In this document: positions 32,376-41,420 of the stretch, in pieces
Position numbering within the stretch: the stretch's first letter is position 1
How the letters are laid out: the number at the start of each line of letters is the position of its first letter
From: Deltaproteobacteria bacterium
Lineage (GTDB): Bacteria; Desulfobacterota; Desulfuromonadia; Desulfuromonadales; BM103
NCBI GenBank assembly: GCA_024636215.1
Contig: JAGXHL010000071.1
Span: 1-42,817 of the forward strand
DNA length: 42,817 bases
Reading direction: 5' to 3'
The notes under the pieces: generated by a model
The model's database searches: none
Seen by the model: the letters and a program-made list of their open reading frames with translations, nothing else
What the model was told of the DNA's origin: nothing
Translations under genes and position numbers: made by a program

Positions 32376-33071
32376 ATGAGTAAAAAACTGATACTGGTCA
32401 TTGAAGATGAAGAAGACATTCTGGCGCTGATCCATTTCAATCTGATCAAGGCAGGTTTGCGCGTGGAATGCGCTGCGACCGGCGAGGAAGGTTACAAGAA
32501 AGCCCGTGACTACAAACCCGATTTGATCCTGCTCGACCTGATGCTGCCGGGCATGGACGGCCTCGAAGTCTGCAACAGGCTCCGCCAGGCACCTGAAACC
32601 AGGGACTGCCCGATCATCATGCTGACGGCCAAGGGTGAAGAGCACGACATCGTCAAGGGGCTGGAACTCGGTGCAGATGACTACATCACCAAACCGTTCA
32701 GCCCGCAGGTGCTGCTCGCCAGGGTCAGGGCCGTCATGCGGCGACGCACGCAGCCGGACAACCAGCCCGACCAGGGCAGCCCGATCGAAATCCACGAGCT
32801 CTATATTCACCCGGGGCGGAATAAGGTGGTCGCCGCCGGCGAGACTATCGAACTGACCCTCACCGAGTTCAAGATACTCACACTTCTGGCCACACGTCCC
32901 GGATGGGTCTTCAACCGTACGCAAATCATCGATGCGGTGCACAGCGAGGGATATGCCGTGACCGACCGGGCCGTTGACGTTCAGATCGTCGGCCTGCGAA
33001 AAAAGCTCGGGTCCTGCGGCGAGTACATTGAAACGGTTCGCGGAATCGGCTACCGGTTTAAGGAACAGTAA
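32376..33071 (+). CDS. phoB: phosphate regulon response regulator PhoB
   Basis: 231 residues, OmpR/PhoB family. Receiver domain 1-120 with acidic pocket EDEED, phospho-acceptor Asp54 (LILLDLMLPGMDG) and the conserved Lys in DDYITKPFSP. The winged-helix DNA-binding domain (about 135-231) shows LTLTEFKILTLLATRPG, VHSEGYAVTDRAVDVQIVGLRKKLG and the ending VRGIGYRFKE. It activates phosphate-starvation genes by binding 11-bp repeats. It is separated from phoR by a ~530-bp inserted cassette although the two are normally adjacent. Its own promoter carries a Pho box. Confidence 0.94.
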   Translation: MSKKLILVIEDEEDILALIHFNLIKAGLRVECAATGEEGYKKARDYKPDLILLDLMLPGMDGLEVCNRLRQAPETRDCPIIMLTAKGEEHDIVKGLELGADDYITKPFSPQVLLARVRAVMRRRTQPDNQPDQGSPIEIHELYIHPGRNKVVAAGETIELTLTEFKILTLLATRPGWVFNRTQIIDAVHSEGYAVTDRAVDVQIVGLRKKLGSCGEYIETVRGIGYRFKEQ

Positions 33072-33116
33072 GGCTGGAGGCTGGAGGCTGGAGGCTGGAG
33101 GCTGGAGGCTGGAGGC
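33072..33116. repeat. 7-bp tandem repeat (GGCTGGA) x6
   Basis: Six perfect head-to-tail copies of GGCTGGA plus a partial one start directly after the phoB stop. Reverse-complement relatives (CCAGCCTCAAGCCTCCAGC) occur at 33562-33580 just before phoR, bracketing the four-helix-bundle remnant. Confidence 0.9.
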
Positions 33117-33193
33117 AAAAAACAGTATCGGTAAGAATTTGTCAAGCTTGGTGTCTCGATTGTATTATTGATTTGTCATGGAAGGAGGGGAGT

Positions 33194-33553
33194 ATGGATT
33201 TTGAGAAGCTTGAGGTATGGAGACTTGCAACCTAGCTGTCTGTTGATGTTTACCGGGAGTTGAAGACCCTGCGTGACTTCGGATTCAAGGATCAGGTCAC
33301 CCGGGCTTCACTCTCCATCCCGAGCAACATTGCCGAGGGGATGACGCGTAGTGGTTCCCGCGAAAAGCTTCACTTTCTCAGTATTGCCAAGGGGTCTTGT
33401 TCGGAGTTTCGAACCCAAGTCTACATCGGCCAACGTATAGACTATATTGGCAAGAACTCCGCCGAAGAATGGATTGACTCGACCAAGAGAATTGCATCAA
33501 TGCTCTCCGGTCTGATGAACAGAATCAAAATCGACCTGGACACTGTTCCCTGA
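33194..33553 (+). pseudogene. four-helix-bundle protein (23S rRNA intervening-sequence type), internal TAG
   Basis: A strong GGAGGGG site precedes ATG 33194. The frame reads MDFEKLEVWRLAT, then TAG at 33233-33235, then in the same frame VDVYRELKTLRDFGFKDQV, SIPSNIAEGM, FLSIAKGSCSEFRTQVYIG and on to the stop at 33553 (119 codons). This is the four-helix-bundle family first found in 23S rRNA intervening sequences; its function is unknown. Internal starts lack ribosome sites, so the copy is probably dead. It sits between phoB and phoR, flanked by GGCTGGA-type repeats in opposite orientation, as an inserted cassette. Confidence 0.8.
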
Positions 33554-33560
33554 TTTTTCG

Positions 33561-33582
33561 TCCAGCCTCAAGCCTCCAGCGT
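33561..33582. repeat. inverted counterpart of the GGCTGGA repeat
   Basis: TCCAGCCTCAAGCCTCCAGC in inverted orientation to the six-copy array at 33072-33116; the two together bracket the cassette between phoB and phoR. Confidence 0.6.
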
Positions 33583-33599
33583 TTTTTACGAAAGACTTT

Positions 33600-35375
33600 A
33601 TGTCCCGCAAACGTCTTATCTGGCAGATTTTTCCGCCGTTCCTGCTGATCATCCTGATGGCCCTGATGGCCGTCACCTGGGTGTTCTCCCGTTCGCTCGA
33701 CAATTTCCAGGGTCGGGAAACCCGGAGCGATCTGGAAGCGCGGGTACAGTTGGTCATCCCCCAGGTACAAAAAAACCTGCAGGACAACCAGACAAGCCAT
33801 CTTGACACCCTGAGCAAAAAGCTGGGCGAACAGTCTCACACGCGCCTTACCATAATCCTGCCGGACGGCAAGGTGCTTGCCGATTCCGAAGAAGATCCGC
33901 GGCACATGAATAACCATGCCGACCGTCCAGAAGTCATGGAAGCTTTGCAGGGCCGGCGCGGCGTCGCCACCCGCTACAGCAATACCCTGCAGCAGAACAT
34001 GATGTATGTTGCTTTGCCGATGTTTGAGCAAGAGCAGATCATCGGCTGCGTGCGCGCCGCGCTGCCGCTCAGGACTTTAAAAAATACCCTCGAATCAGCG
34101 CTTTACCCGGTGATCAACAGCGGCCTTGCGATCGCCCTGATCGCCGCCCTGATCAGCCTCTGGCTGACCCGTCGCATCAGTCGCCCCCTCGAAGAGATGA
34201 AGCGCGGCGCCGAACGTTTTGCCCGCGGCGAGTTGGAAGGGCGGCTTCCCGACTACAAAGGCGAAGAGATGGGCGGACTGGCCGATGCAATGAACCAGAT
34301 GGCCGCGCAACTCGATGACCGCATCCGAACGGTGGTCCGCCAGCGCAATGAACAGGAAGCGGTTCTGGCCAGCATGCTTGAGGGTGTGCTGGCGGTGGAC
34401 AGCACAGAGAGGATCCTGCGCATCAATCAAAGCGCCGCCGAGCTGCTCAACGTTGATCCCGGAGCCGCAGTGGGACGCCGCATCCAGGAGGTGGTGCGCA
34501 AACCGGATCTGCAGAAATTCATCGCTCAGGCTCTAAAGAGCCAGCAGCGGATTGAAGCCGACATCACCCTGGTTATCCGCGGTGAGAGCCTGTTCCTTCA
34601 GGCTCACGGCACGCCCTTGCGTGATTCCAAAGGACAGGACATCGGCGCCCTGGTGGTTCTCAATGACATGACCCGCCTGCAGCGCCTGGAGAACATCCGC
34701 CGCGATTTTGTCGCCAATGTCTCCCATGAACTGAAAACCCCGATCACGGCGATCAAAGGATCGGTTGAAACGCTGCTGGACGGTGCCGTCGATGACAAGG
34801 AATGCGCGCAACGTTTTCTGGATATCATTGCCCGGCAATCAGACCGGCTCAACGCCATTATTGAAGATCTGTTGGCGCTCTCGCGCATTGAACAGGATGA
34901 AGAGCAGGCTGGTATCGAATTGCAGCGTACCCGGCTGTATGATGTTTTTCTGAACACAATGCAAGCCTGTCAGGTCAAGGCCCAGAGCAAGGAAATCACT
35001 CTTGAGATGGACTGTCCAGACGACCTCGAAGCAAACATCAATGCCGCCCTGCTCGAGCAGGCGCTGATCAACCTGATTGACAATGCCATCAAGTACAGTC
35101 CGATGAAAGGGAAGGTACTGATCGACGCAAGTCGCGAAACGTCAACGATCGCCGTCAAGGTCCAGGATTGGGGCAGCGGCATTCCACAGGAGCATCTCCC
35201 CAGACTGTTCGAGCGTTTCTATCGGGTCGACAAGGCCCGCAGCCGCAAGTTGGGCGGTACGGGACTTGGCCTGGCGATTGCCAAACACATCGTGCAGGCT
35301 CACAATGGTCAGATTAATGTCGAAAGTATCCCCGGCAAGGGGAGTACCTTCACTGTGCATCTTCCGCTCGCCTAG
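33600..35375 (+). CDS. phoR: phosphate regulon sensor kinase PhoR
   Basis: 591 residues. Two membrane segments (about 8-30 and 170-188) enclose a ~140-residue periplasmic sensor-like domain. Then come a HAMP domain (RRISRPLEEMKRGAERFARGE), a PAS domain (about 250-360), and the HisKA domain with phospho-accepting His376 in FVANVSHELKTPITAIKGS. The HATPase has NLIDNAIKYSP, DWGSGIPQEHLPRLFERFYR and GGTGLGLAIAKHI. This is the long PhoR form with an extracytoplasmic loop rather than the short E. coli form. Next to it lie pst genes and phoU, as expected for a sensor that reads Pst activity through PhoU. Confidence 0.93.
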   Translation: MSRKRLIWQIFPPFLLIILMALMAVTWVFSRSLDNFQGRETRSDLEARVQLVIPQVQKNLQDNQTSHLDTLSKKLGEQSHTRLTIILPDGKVLADSEEDPRHMNNHADRPEVMEALQGRRGVATRYSNTLQQNMMYVALPMFEQEQIIGCVRAALPLRTLKNTLESALYPVINSGLAIALIAALISLWLTRRISRPLEEMKRGAERFARGELEGRLPDYKGEEMGGLADAMNQMAAQLDDRIRTVVRQRNEQEAVLASMLEGVLAVDSTERILRINQSAAELLNVDPGAAVGRRIQEVVRKPDLQKFIAQALKSQQRIEADITLVIRGESLFLQAHGTPLRDSKGQDIGALVVLNDMTRLQRLENIRRDFVANVSHELKTPITAIKGSVETLLDGAVDDKECAQRFLDIIARQSDRLNAIIEDLLALSRIEQDEEQAGIELQRTRLYDVFLNTMQACQVKAQSKEITLEMDCPDDLEANINAALLEQALINLIDNAIKYSPMKGKVLIDASRETSTIAVKVQDWGSGIPQEHLPRLFERFYRVDKARSRKLGGTGLGLAIAKHIVQAHNGQINVESIPGKGSTFTVHLPLA

Positions 35376-35453
35376 AAAAGTACGTCCGTAACCGGAACCA
35401 TGCGGACCGCCTGCTCTGCAGGAACCCGAGCGAACCCGCCCTCTCATCTTTTA

Positions 35454-35481
35454 TTAACATATCCCTGACACAATCCTAACA
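35454..35481 (+). promoter_or_regulatory. upstream Pho box of pstS
   Basis: TTAACA (35454-35459), CTGACA (35465-35470) and CTAACA (35476-35481) at exact 11-bp steps. No convincing -10 lies 9 bp downstream, so it may be an auxiliary site. Confidence 0.65.
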
Positions 35482-35568
35482 CTCACCGGCTAAACAGACC
35501 CTCAAGTGAAGAACGGCCAGGCTGCACAAAGTCCGTGTGTTGGCGCCGAAACCAGATTTTACCGACTC

Positions 35569-35611
35569 CTTACTGACTGCTCATACATTCCTAACAGACG
35601 ATGACGATACT
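35569..35611 (+). promoter_or_regulatory. proximal Pho box and promoter of pstS
   Basis: CTTACT (35569-35574), CTCATA (35580-35585) and CTAACA (35591-35596) at 11-bp steps. GATACT (35606-35611) follows after 9 bp, giving a start near 35618 and a ~80-nt leader. Confidence 0.6.
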
Positions 35612-35699
35612 TGCACCCAGTTCATAAACGACAGCACGTCCGGGGCGGTCCCGGCAGAGACTATCGTCCGTATCGTTCGTTAGCAAAGGAGAAAAACAG

Positions 35700-36686
35700 A
35701 TGGACAATCGCATGACAAAACTGGCCCTCTCGGTCGGCCTCAGCCTGATGGCCCTTACCCTGGTGGCCGGCACCAGCCTCGCCGAACAGATCAAAGTCGA
35801 CAGCAATTTAGCTGACTATAGCAAGGTTCCGGGTGTCGCCGGCAACCTCAACAGTATTGGCTCCGACACCCTCAACAACCTGATGACCTTCTGGACCGAG
35901 TCGTTCCGCAAGCAGTATCCCAATGTCAATATTCAGATCGAAGGCAAAGGCTCCAGTACCGCGCCACCAGCGCTGATCGAAGGTACCGCTCAACTCGGTC
36001 CCATGTCGCGCAAGATGAAGGATCAGGAAATCGAAGCGTTCGAAGCCAAATACGGCTACAAGCCGACCATGATCGGCGTGGCTCTCGACTCCCTGGCAGT
36101 CTACGTTAACAAGGACAACCCTATCGAAAAGCTTGACCTGGCCGAAGTGGACGCCATCTTCTCGAAGAACCGCAAGGGCGGCGCCGCAGCCGACATCTCC
36201 ACCTGGGGCCAGGTTGGCCTGACCGGCAGCTGGGCGAACAAGCCGATCAGCCTCTACGGCCGCAACAGCGCCTCGGGCACTTACGGCTATTTCAAGGAAC
36301 AGGCGTTGTTCAAGGGCGACTATAAAGACACCGTCAAAGAGCAACCTGGCTCGGCCTCGGTAGTGCTCGGCGTCACCGAAGACCAGAACGGGATCGGCTA
36401 CTCGGGTATTGGCTACAAAACCTCCGGAGTCAAGGCCCTCGCTCTTTCGAAAAAAGGTGGTGAAGCCTATGAACCGGATTACGCAAATGTGCTGAGCGGC
36501 AAATACCCTCTCGGCCGGTTGCTCTATGTCTACGTGGCCAAGGAACCGAACAAGCCACTACCGAAACTGGTCAAGGAATTCCTGACTTTCGTTCTTTCCA
36601 AAGAAGGCCAGGAGATCGTGGTCAAAGACGGCTACCTGCCGCTGACCGCCGAAGTGGCTGCCAAGCAACTGGCGCTGCTCGATTGA
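35700..36686 (+). CDS. pstS: phosphate ABC transporter substrate-binding protein PstS
   Basis: 328 residues with a Sec signal peptide (hydrophobic [17 protein letters not shown], cleavage likely after SLA). The mature protein has phosphate-binding motifs: [10 protein letters not shown] (phosphate-contact loop), [23 protein letters not shown] and [12 protein letters not shown]. It captures periplasmic phosphate for PstCA. AGGAG lies 8 nt before the ATG. Two Pho boxes upstream and a strong hairpin downstream let it be made in excess of the permease. Confidence 0.94.
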   Translation: MDNRMTKLALSVGLSLMALTLVAGTSLAEQIKVDSNLADYSKVPGVAGNLNSIGSDTLNNLMTFWTESFRKQYPNVNIQIEGKGSSTAPPALIEGTAQLGPMSRKMKDQEIEAFEAKYGYKPTMIGVALDSLAVYVNKDNPIEKLDLAEVDAIFSKNRKGGAAADISTWGQVGLTGSWANKPISLYGRNSASGTYGYFKEQALFKGDYKDTVKEQPGSASVVLGVTEDQNGIGYSGIGYKTSGVKALALSKKGGEAYEPDYANVLSGKYPLGRLLYVYVAKEPNKPLPKLVKEFLTFVLSKEGQEIVVKDGYLPLTAEVAAKQLALLD

Positions 36687-36723
36687 GGATTGCATCTGAG
36701 CTGAAGTTCCTCCGCATTTGACC

Positions 36724-36766
36724 AACGAGATCCCGTCGACTCGCAAGAGCGCGACGGGATCTCGTT
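36724..36766 (+). terminator. hairpin between pstS and pstC
   Basis: A 15-bp perfect stem (AACGAGATCCCGTCG and complement) with a 13-nt loop, followed by TTTATGATTTT. It fits a partial rho-independent terminator that lowers permease expression relative to PstS. Confidence 0.75.
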
Positions 36767-36790
36767 TATGATTTTAACTGGACGTGCTCA

Positions 36791-39022
36791 ATGAATGAAA
36801 AGTTCCGCATACGCGCCAAACGCAATGACCGCATCGCTCGATGGATGATCACCCTCGGCGGCATGCTGGTCATTTGCAGCGTCGTCCTGATTCTGGTTTT
36901 GATTGCCGGCACCGCCCTGCCCTTGTTCAAAGCTCCGCAGGCAGAGATTTTTGCCAAGTTTCCATTGCCGAAAGAGCCCACCCAGGAGGTTTTGGCTCTG
37001 GGCGTCGACGAGTACCTGGAAACCGGCTTTTTCATCGACCGCCAGGGGCGCTTCAATTTCTTTGAAAACCAGCAGGGACTGGCCACCGACCAGATGGCGA
37101 CACAGCCTCCCGGACCGGAGAACAAGGTGTTGCAGATAGAGAGCTTCGGTTACATGCAGTTCGGGCTGCTCTGGGATGACGGCAGCCTGAGCCTGGAACG
37201 GGTCATTTACAAACCCTTCTTCGATGAAGACAGGGGGAACCGGCGCACCATCGAACATACCCTGAAAAGAGATGCCCTTTTCCCTGCGACCACAACCGGT
37301 CTGCCGGTACAGTCCATGGGCCGCGTCGCCGAGGGGGGACGCAAAACCCGCGTGGACCTGCTTACCGACGGTCAGCTGCTGATCAGCCAGGTCGCTGTCA
37401 GCGAATCGCTGTTCGGCGATCCCGAGGAGGAATTTTTCAGCGAATCCGTCGTTGTTCCCGCCGGGGCCTCGCTGACGGCCATGGCCTTGAGCAGCGACGG
37501 GACCAAGCTCTACGCCGGCACCAGCAGCGGACGCCTGCTGCGCTGGTCCCTTGCCGAGCCCGGCACGGCGCAGCTGCTTGATGACCTACGGGCCTTTGAC
37601 GACCAACGGACCATCACCGCCCTGACCCTGGTTTTTGGCGACTATTCCCTCGCGGTTGGCGACGACCGGGGTGAAGTGACCACCTGGTTTCCGGTACGGA
37701 TCGAAGAAAATCGCGCCGGCAAACTACTGCAGCGCATCCATGACCTGTCCAGCCACGACGGCACGGTGGTTATGATCCGTCCCTCGCTGCGCGACAAGTC
37801 GCTGCTTAGCCTCAGCGATCGGGGGCTTTTACGCCTCGACCACATGACCAGTGAGCGCCACCTGCTTACGCTGGGCAACCACGAGCCGCTCAGGCTCTAC
37901 AATTTTTCCACGCGCAGCGACGGTATCATCGCCATGACCAGCGACCAGCGCGCCATCATCTGGCAACTTGACAACCCCCACCCGGAAGTCAGCTGGGGGA
38001 CGCTGTTCAGCAAAACCTGGTACGAAGGCTACGATGCGCCGGAGTTCGTCTGGCAGTCTTCCTCGGGCAACGACGATTTCGAGCCGAAGCTGAGCCTGAC
38101 TCCGCTGATCTTCGGCACTCTCAAGGGTACCTTCTACGCCATGCTGTTCGCGGTGCCCCTGGCCCTGCTCGGCGCCATCTACACCAGCCAGTTCTGCCGA
38201 CCGAGCCTGCGCGGCATCATCAAGCCGGCCATCGAGGTCATGGCGGCTATCCCGACCGTCATTATCGGATTTCTGGCGGCTCTCTGGCTGGCGCCGCTGA
38301 TCGAGAAATCCCTCGGGGCGGTCTTCATGTCCATCGTCTTCATCCCGGTCGGACTGATTATCGCCGTCATCATCTGGCAGGCCCTGCGCAGGCATGAGCC
38401 CGTCAAGCGCATTGAGCGCGGCTACGAGTTCCTCGCCGTGATCCCGGTGATCATCTTCTCCCTGGCCATAGCCATCACCCTGGGTCCACTCGCCGAGGAT
38501 CTGCTGTTTGACGGCAACCTCAAACAGTGGCTGTTCACCGAAACGGGCACCCGCTACGACCCGCGCAACTGCATTATTATCGCCTTCGCCATGGGCTTCG
38601 CCGTCATCCCGCTGATCTTCACCATCGCCGAAGACTCCCTGTCGAATGTGCCGCCGGCCCTCAAGGCAGCCGCGCTGGCCTGCGGCGCCAGCCGCTGGCA
38701 GACGGTCTGGCGGGTGATCCTGCCTTCGGCCAGCCCGGGGATCTTCGCCGGCACCATGATCGGCTTCGGCCGCGCGGTCGGCGAAACCATGATAGTGCTG
38801 ATGGCCACCGGCAACACGGCGATCATGGACTTGAGCATCTTCAACGGCATGCGACCGCTGTCCGCCAACATCGCCGTCGAAATCCCCGAGGCGCCTCATG
38901 GCGGCACCCTCTACCGGACGCTGTTTTTGTCGGCGGTGATCCTGTTTTTGATGACCTTCGTGGTCAACACCGTGGCCGAGGTGATGCGCCAACGGCTGCG
39001 CAAGAAATACGGACGGTTCTGA
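36791..39022 (+). CDS. pstC: phosphate ABC transporter permease PstC, long form
   Basis: 743 residues, about twice a short PstC. One N-terminal membrane segment (about 18-42) is followed by a ~400-residue extracytoplasmic region (about 45-430). That region has repeats like AMALSSDGTKLYAGTSSGRL and VGDDRGEVTTWFPV, suggesting a beta-propeller-like fold. The permease core begins near 438 (TPLIFGTLKGTFYAML). It contains the EAA loop AAALACGASRWQTVWRVILPSASPG and GRAVGETMIVLMATG, with five or six membrane helices. The long form occurs in several proteobacteria; the role of the periplasmic domain is unknown. It pairs with PstA, whose ATG is 2 nt downstream. Confidence 0.92.
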   Translation: MNEKFRIRAKRNDRIARWMITLGGMLVICSVVLILVLIAGTALPLFKAPQAEIFAKFPLPKEPTQEVLALGVDEYLETGFFIDRQGRFNFFENQQGLATDQMATQPPGPENKVLQIESFGYMQFGLLWDDGSLSLERVIYKPFFDEDRGNRRTIEHTLKRDALFPATTTGLPVQSMGRVAEGGRKTRVDLLTDGQLLISQVAVSESLFGDPEEEFFSESVVVPAGASLTAMALSSDGTKLYAGTSSGRLLRWSLAEPGTAQLLDDLRAFDDQRTITALTLVFGDYSLAVGDDRGEVTTWFPVRIEENRAGKLLQRIHDLSSHDGTVVMIRPSLRDKSLLSLSDRGLLRLDHMTSERHLLTLGNHEPLRLYNFSTRSDGIIAMTSDQRAIIWQLDNPHPEVSWGTLFSKTWYEGYDAPEFVWQSSSGNDDFEPKLSLTPLIFGTLKGTFYAMLFAVPLALLGAIYTSQFCRPSLRGIIKPAIEVMAAIPTVIIGFLAALWLAPLIEKSLGAVFMSIVFIPVGLIIAVIIWQALRRHEPVKRIERGYEFLAVIPVIIFSLAIAITLGPLAEDLLFDGNLKQWLFTETGTRYDPRNCIIIAFAMGFAVIPLIFTIAEDSLSNVPPALKAAALACGASRWQTVWRVILPSASPGIFAGTMIGFGRAVGETMIVLMATGNTAIMDLSIFNGMRPLSANIAVEIPEAPHGGTLYRTLFLSAVILFLMTFVVNTVAEVMRQRLRKKYGRF

Positions 39023-39024
39023 TT

Positions 39025-40611
39025 ATGAAAAAATATTGGCGTACAGGCGAACCCTGTGTGTGGGGAACCGGCGCGGCGCTAGCCGTGACCCTGCTGATCG
39101 CTGCGACCCTGATTGTCGTGGTTATGGTCAACGGCCTCGGCGTCTTCTGGCCGGGAGCTCTGCAGAGGCTTGAGCTCAAGGATGGTTCGGCTCTACTGGG
39201 AGAGCAAACACAGCGTGAAACCACCTTTGAAAGTGAAAAATTCCGCCGTCAGTACAAGGTGGGCAACCGCGATCTCTACGGCCTCGATTTCCGCTGGGTC
39301 GACGAAGCGGAGATCGTGGCTGTCGGCCAACCGACCGACGCCCTGTTGCTGGAGCGCGAGGAATACGGCAACTTCTACGGTTTTCTCAACCGCTTTGAAG
39401 GTGGGGACGCCGGAGGTGATATGCTCGGCGCCTTGCGCAACAACCACGCCGAGGTCATGGCCGAGAAGGCCCTGGTGCGGGGGATGAACGAAGAAATTTC
39501 CCGCCTCAGCTATCAACTTGAACGCCTGCGCCGCAACCTGCTGAAGGCGGAATACCAGGGGTTGGGCTCCGACCACCCGAAGATCCTCGAGGTCATGCGC
39601 AGCCAGGCGATTCTGCAGGACGACTTCTCCCATCTGGTGGCAAGGCAGAACCGGGCGGCAGCCGACATGCGCGCCCGCAAGGCAATCTTTGCCGATGTCA
39701 ACGGCCGCGAGCGGGAGATCGCGCTGGCCGACATCGTCAACATCTACGGCCCCAACCAGATGACCCTGGTCGAGAAGGCCGGCGTCTACCTTCACCGCCT
39801 CAAGGAGCTGTTCGTCGGCGAGCCGCGCGAATCGAACACCGAGGGCGGCCTCTTTCCGGCGATCTTCGGCACCGTCATGCTGATCTTCATCATGAGCCTG
39901 TTCAGCTTCCCCCTCGGCGTGATCGCCGCCGTCTACCTGCGCGAATACGCCAGGGAGGGGCTGATCGTGCGCCTGGTGAGGATCGCCGTCAACAACCTGG
40001 CCGGCATCCCGTCCATCGTCTACGGCATCTTCGGCCTCGGCTTCTTCATCTACGGCGTCGGCAGCAGCATTGACGAACTGTTCTTCCCGGAGACCCTGCC
40101 GACACCGACCTTCGGTACCGGTGGTATCCTCTGGGCCAGCCTGACCCTGGCTTTGCTGACCGTACCAGTCGTGATCGTCGCCACCGAAGAGGCCCTCGGC
40201 GCCATCCCCCGCGAAATCCGCGAGGGCTCCCTGGCTCTTGGCTCGACCAAATTCCAGACCCTGATGCGCATCCTGCTGCCGATGGCCTCGCCGGGGATCA
40301 TGACCGGCTTGATCCTGTCCATGGCACGCGCCGCCGGCGAGGTCGCACCACTGATGATCACCGGTGTGGTCAAGCTGGCGCCGTCGCTGCCGATCGACGG
40401 CAACTTTCCGTTTCTGCATCTCGACCGCAAGTTCATGCACCTCGGTTTCCATATCTTCGACATCGGCTTCCAGTCGCCGAACGTCGAGGCGGCCAAACCG
40501 ATGGTCTTCGTCACCACCCTGCTGCTGGTGCTGATCGTCCTGACCATGAGCAGCGTCGCCATCTATTTGCGTAACCGCATGAAAAAACGCTATACTTTCA
40601 GCACCTTCTAG
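39025..40611 (+). CDS. pstA: phosphate ABC transporter permease PstA, long form
   Basis: 528 residues from ATG 39025, 2 nt after pstC; an open stretch before it overlaps pstC in another frame. N-terminal membrane helix (about 15-38), then a ~210-residue extracytoplasmic section with a coiled-coil stretch (EISRLSYQLERLRRNLLKAE). The permease core starts near 275 (GLFPAIFGTVMLIFIMSLFS). EAA loop: EGSLALGSTKFQTLMRILLP, followed by RAAGEVAPLMITGVVK. Forms the heteromeric channel with PstC. Both partners carry long periplasmic insertions, suggesting that these contact each other or PstS. Confidence 0.93.
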   Translation: MKKYWRTGEPCVWGTGAALAVTLLIAATLIVVVMVNGLGVFWPGALQRLELKDGSALLGEQTQRETTFESEKFRRQYKVGNRDLYGLDFRWVDEAEIVAVGQPTDALLLEREEYGNFYGFLNRFEGGDAGGDMLGALRNNHAEVMAEKALVRGMNEEISRLSYQLERLRRNLLKAEYQGLGSDHPKILEVMRSQAILQDDFSHLVARQNRAAADMRARKAIFADVNGREREIALADIVNIYGPNQMTLVEKAGVYLHRLKELFVGEPRESNTEGGLFPAIFGTVMLIFIMSLFSFPLGVIAAVYLREYAREGLIVRLVRIAVNNLAGIPSIVYGIFGLGFFIYGVGSSIDELFFPETLPTPTFGTGGILWASLTLALLTVPVVIVATEEALGAIPREIREGSLALGSTKFQTLMRILLPMASPGIMTGLILSMARAAGEVAPLMITGVVKLAPSLPIDGNFPFLHLDRKFMHLGFHIFDIGFQSPNVEAAKPMVFVTTLLLVLIVLTMSSVAIYLRNRMKKRYTFSTF

Positions 40612-40625
40612 AAGGATGATATTGC

Positions 40626-41408
40626 ATGCAAACTGCAGCAACCCTACAGATCGAAGACCCGATCATCGCGGTGGACAACCTTGACTTCTATTACGGCAAG
40701 GCCAAGGCCCTGCACGGCATCAACCTGAGATTCCCGCGGCGCCAGGTTACGGCCCTGATCGGTCCGTCCGGTTGCGGCAAGTCGACCCTGCTGCGATGTT
40801 TCAACCGCATGAACGACCTGATCGACATCAGCGCAGTCACCGGCAACATCCTGCTCAACGGCGCCGACGTCTATGCTGCGTCGATGGACGTCATCGAATT
40901 GCGCCGCCGGGTCGGCATGGTCTTCCAGAAATCAAACCCTTTCCCCAAGTCTATCTACGAGAATGTCGTCTTCGGCCTACGCATCGCGGGGGTCAAGAAC
41001 AAGGCGATTCTTGATGAAACCGCTGAACGCAGCCTGAAGGGGGCCGCCCTCTGGGATGAAGTCAAGGACCGCCTGCACACTTCGGCACTCGGCCTCTCCG
41101 GAGGGCAGATGCAGCGACTCTGCATCGCCCGAGCGATCGCCGTCAATCCGGAGGTCATCCTGATGGACGAACCGTGCAGCGCCCTTGACCCCAAGTCGAC
41201 CGCCCGGGTCGAGGAGCTGATTGGCGAACTGAGCAATGAATACACCATCATCATCGTCACTCACAACATGCAGCAGGCTGCAAGGGTCTCCGACTTCACC
41301 GCCTTCCTCTACGAAGGAATTCTCGTCGAGTTCGGCCTGACCAACAAAATGTTCATGAAACCACAAAAGAAACAAACCGAAGACTACATAACGGGCCGGT
41401 TCGGCTAA
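40626..41408 (+). CDS. pstB: phosphate ABC transporter ATPase PstB
   Basis: 260 residues. ABC ATPase energising PstCA: Walker [10 protein letters not shown] (about 46-54), Q-loop [17 protein letters not shown] (the FPxS context is typical of PstB), signature LSGGQMQRL, Walker [14 protein letters not shown] and switch [13 protein letters not shown]. The C-terminus [10 protein letters not shown] is the usual PstB ending. It lies 14 nt downstream of pstA and 12 nt upstream of phoU. The gene is intact. Confidence 0.96.
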   Translation: MQTAATLQIEDPIIAVDNLDFYYGKAKALHGINLRFPRRQVTALIGPSGCGKSTLLRCFNRMNDLIDISAVTGNILLNGADVYAASMDVIELRRRVGMVFQKSNPFPKSIYENVVFGLRIAGVKNKAILDETAERSLKGAALWDEVKDRLHTSALGLSGGQMQRLCIARAIAVNPEVILMDEPCSALDPKSTARVEELIGELSNEYTIIIVTHNMQQAARVSDFTAFLYEGILVEFGLTNKMFMKPQKKQTEDYITGRFG

Positions 41409-41420
41409 GGGGGAAAATAT

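Larger units (their letters stand above)
35376..35699. other. 324-bp pstS upstream region with two Pho boxes
   Basis: No gene. It contains two separate Pho-box arrays (35454-35481 and 35569-35611) that precede pstS. Confidence 0.7.

Noticed and set aside
37829..38992. 387-codon minus-strand frame opposite pstC
   Set aside because: Its composition (very rich in D, G, H, Q) is typical of an antisense shadow of GC-rich coding DNA; pstC motifs are on the plus strand.
39193..40641. 482-codon minus-strand frame opposite pstA
   Set aside because: Antisense shadow; the plus strand carries the permease signature.
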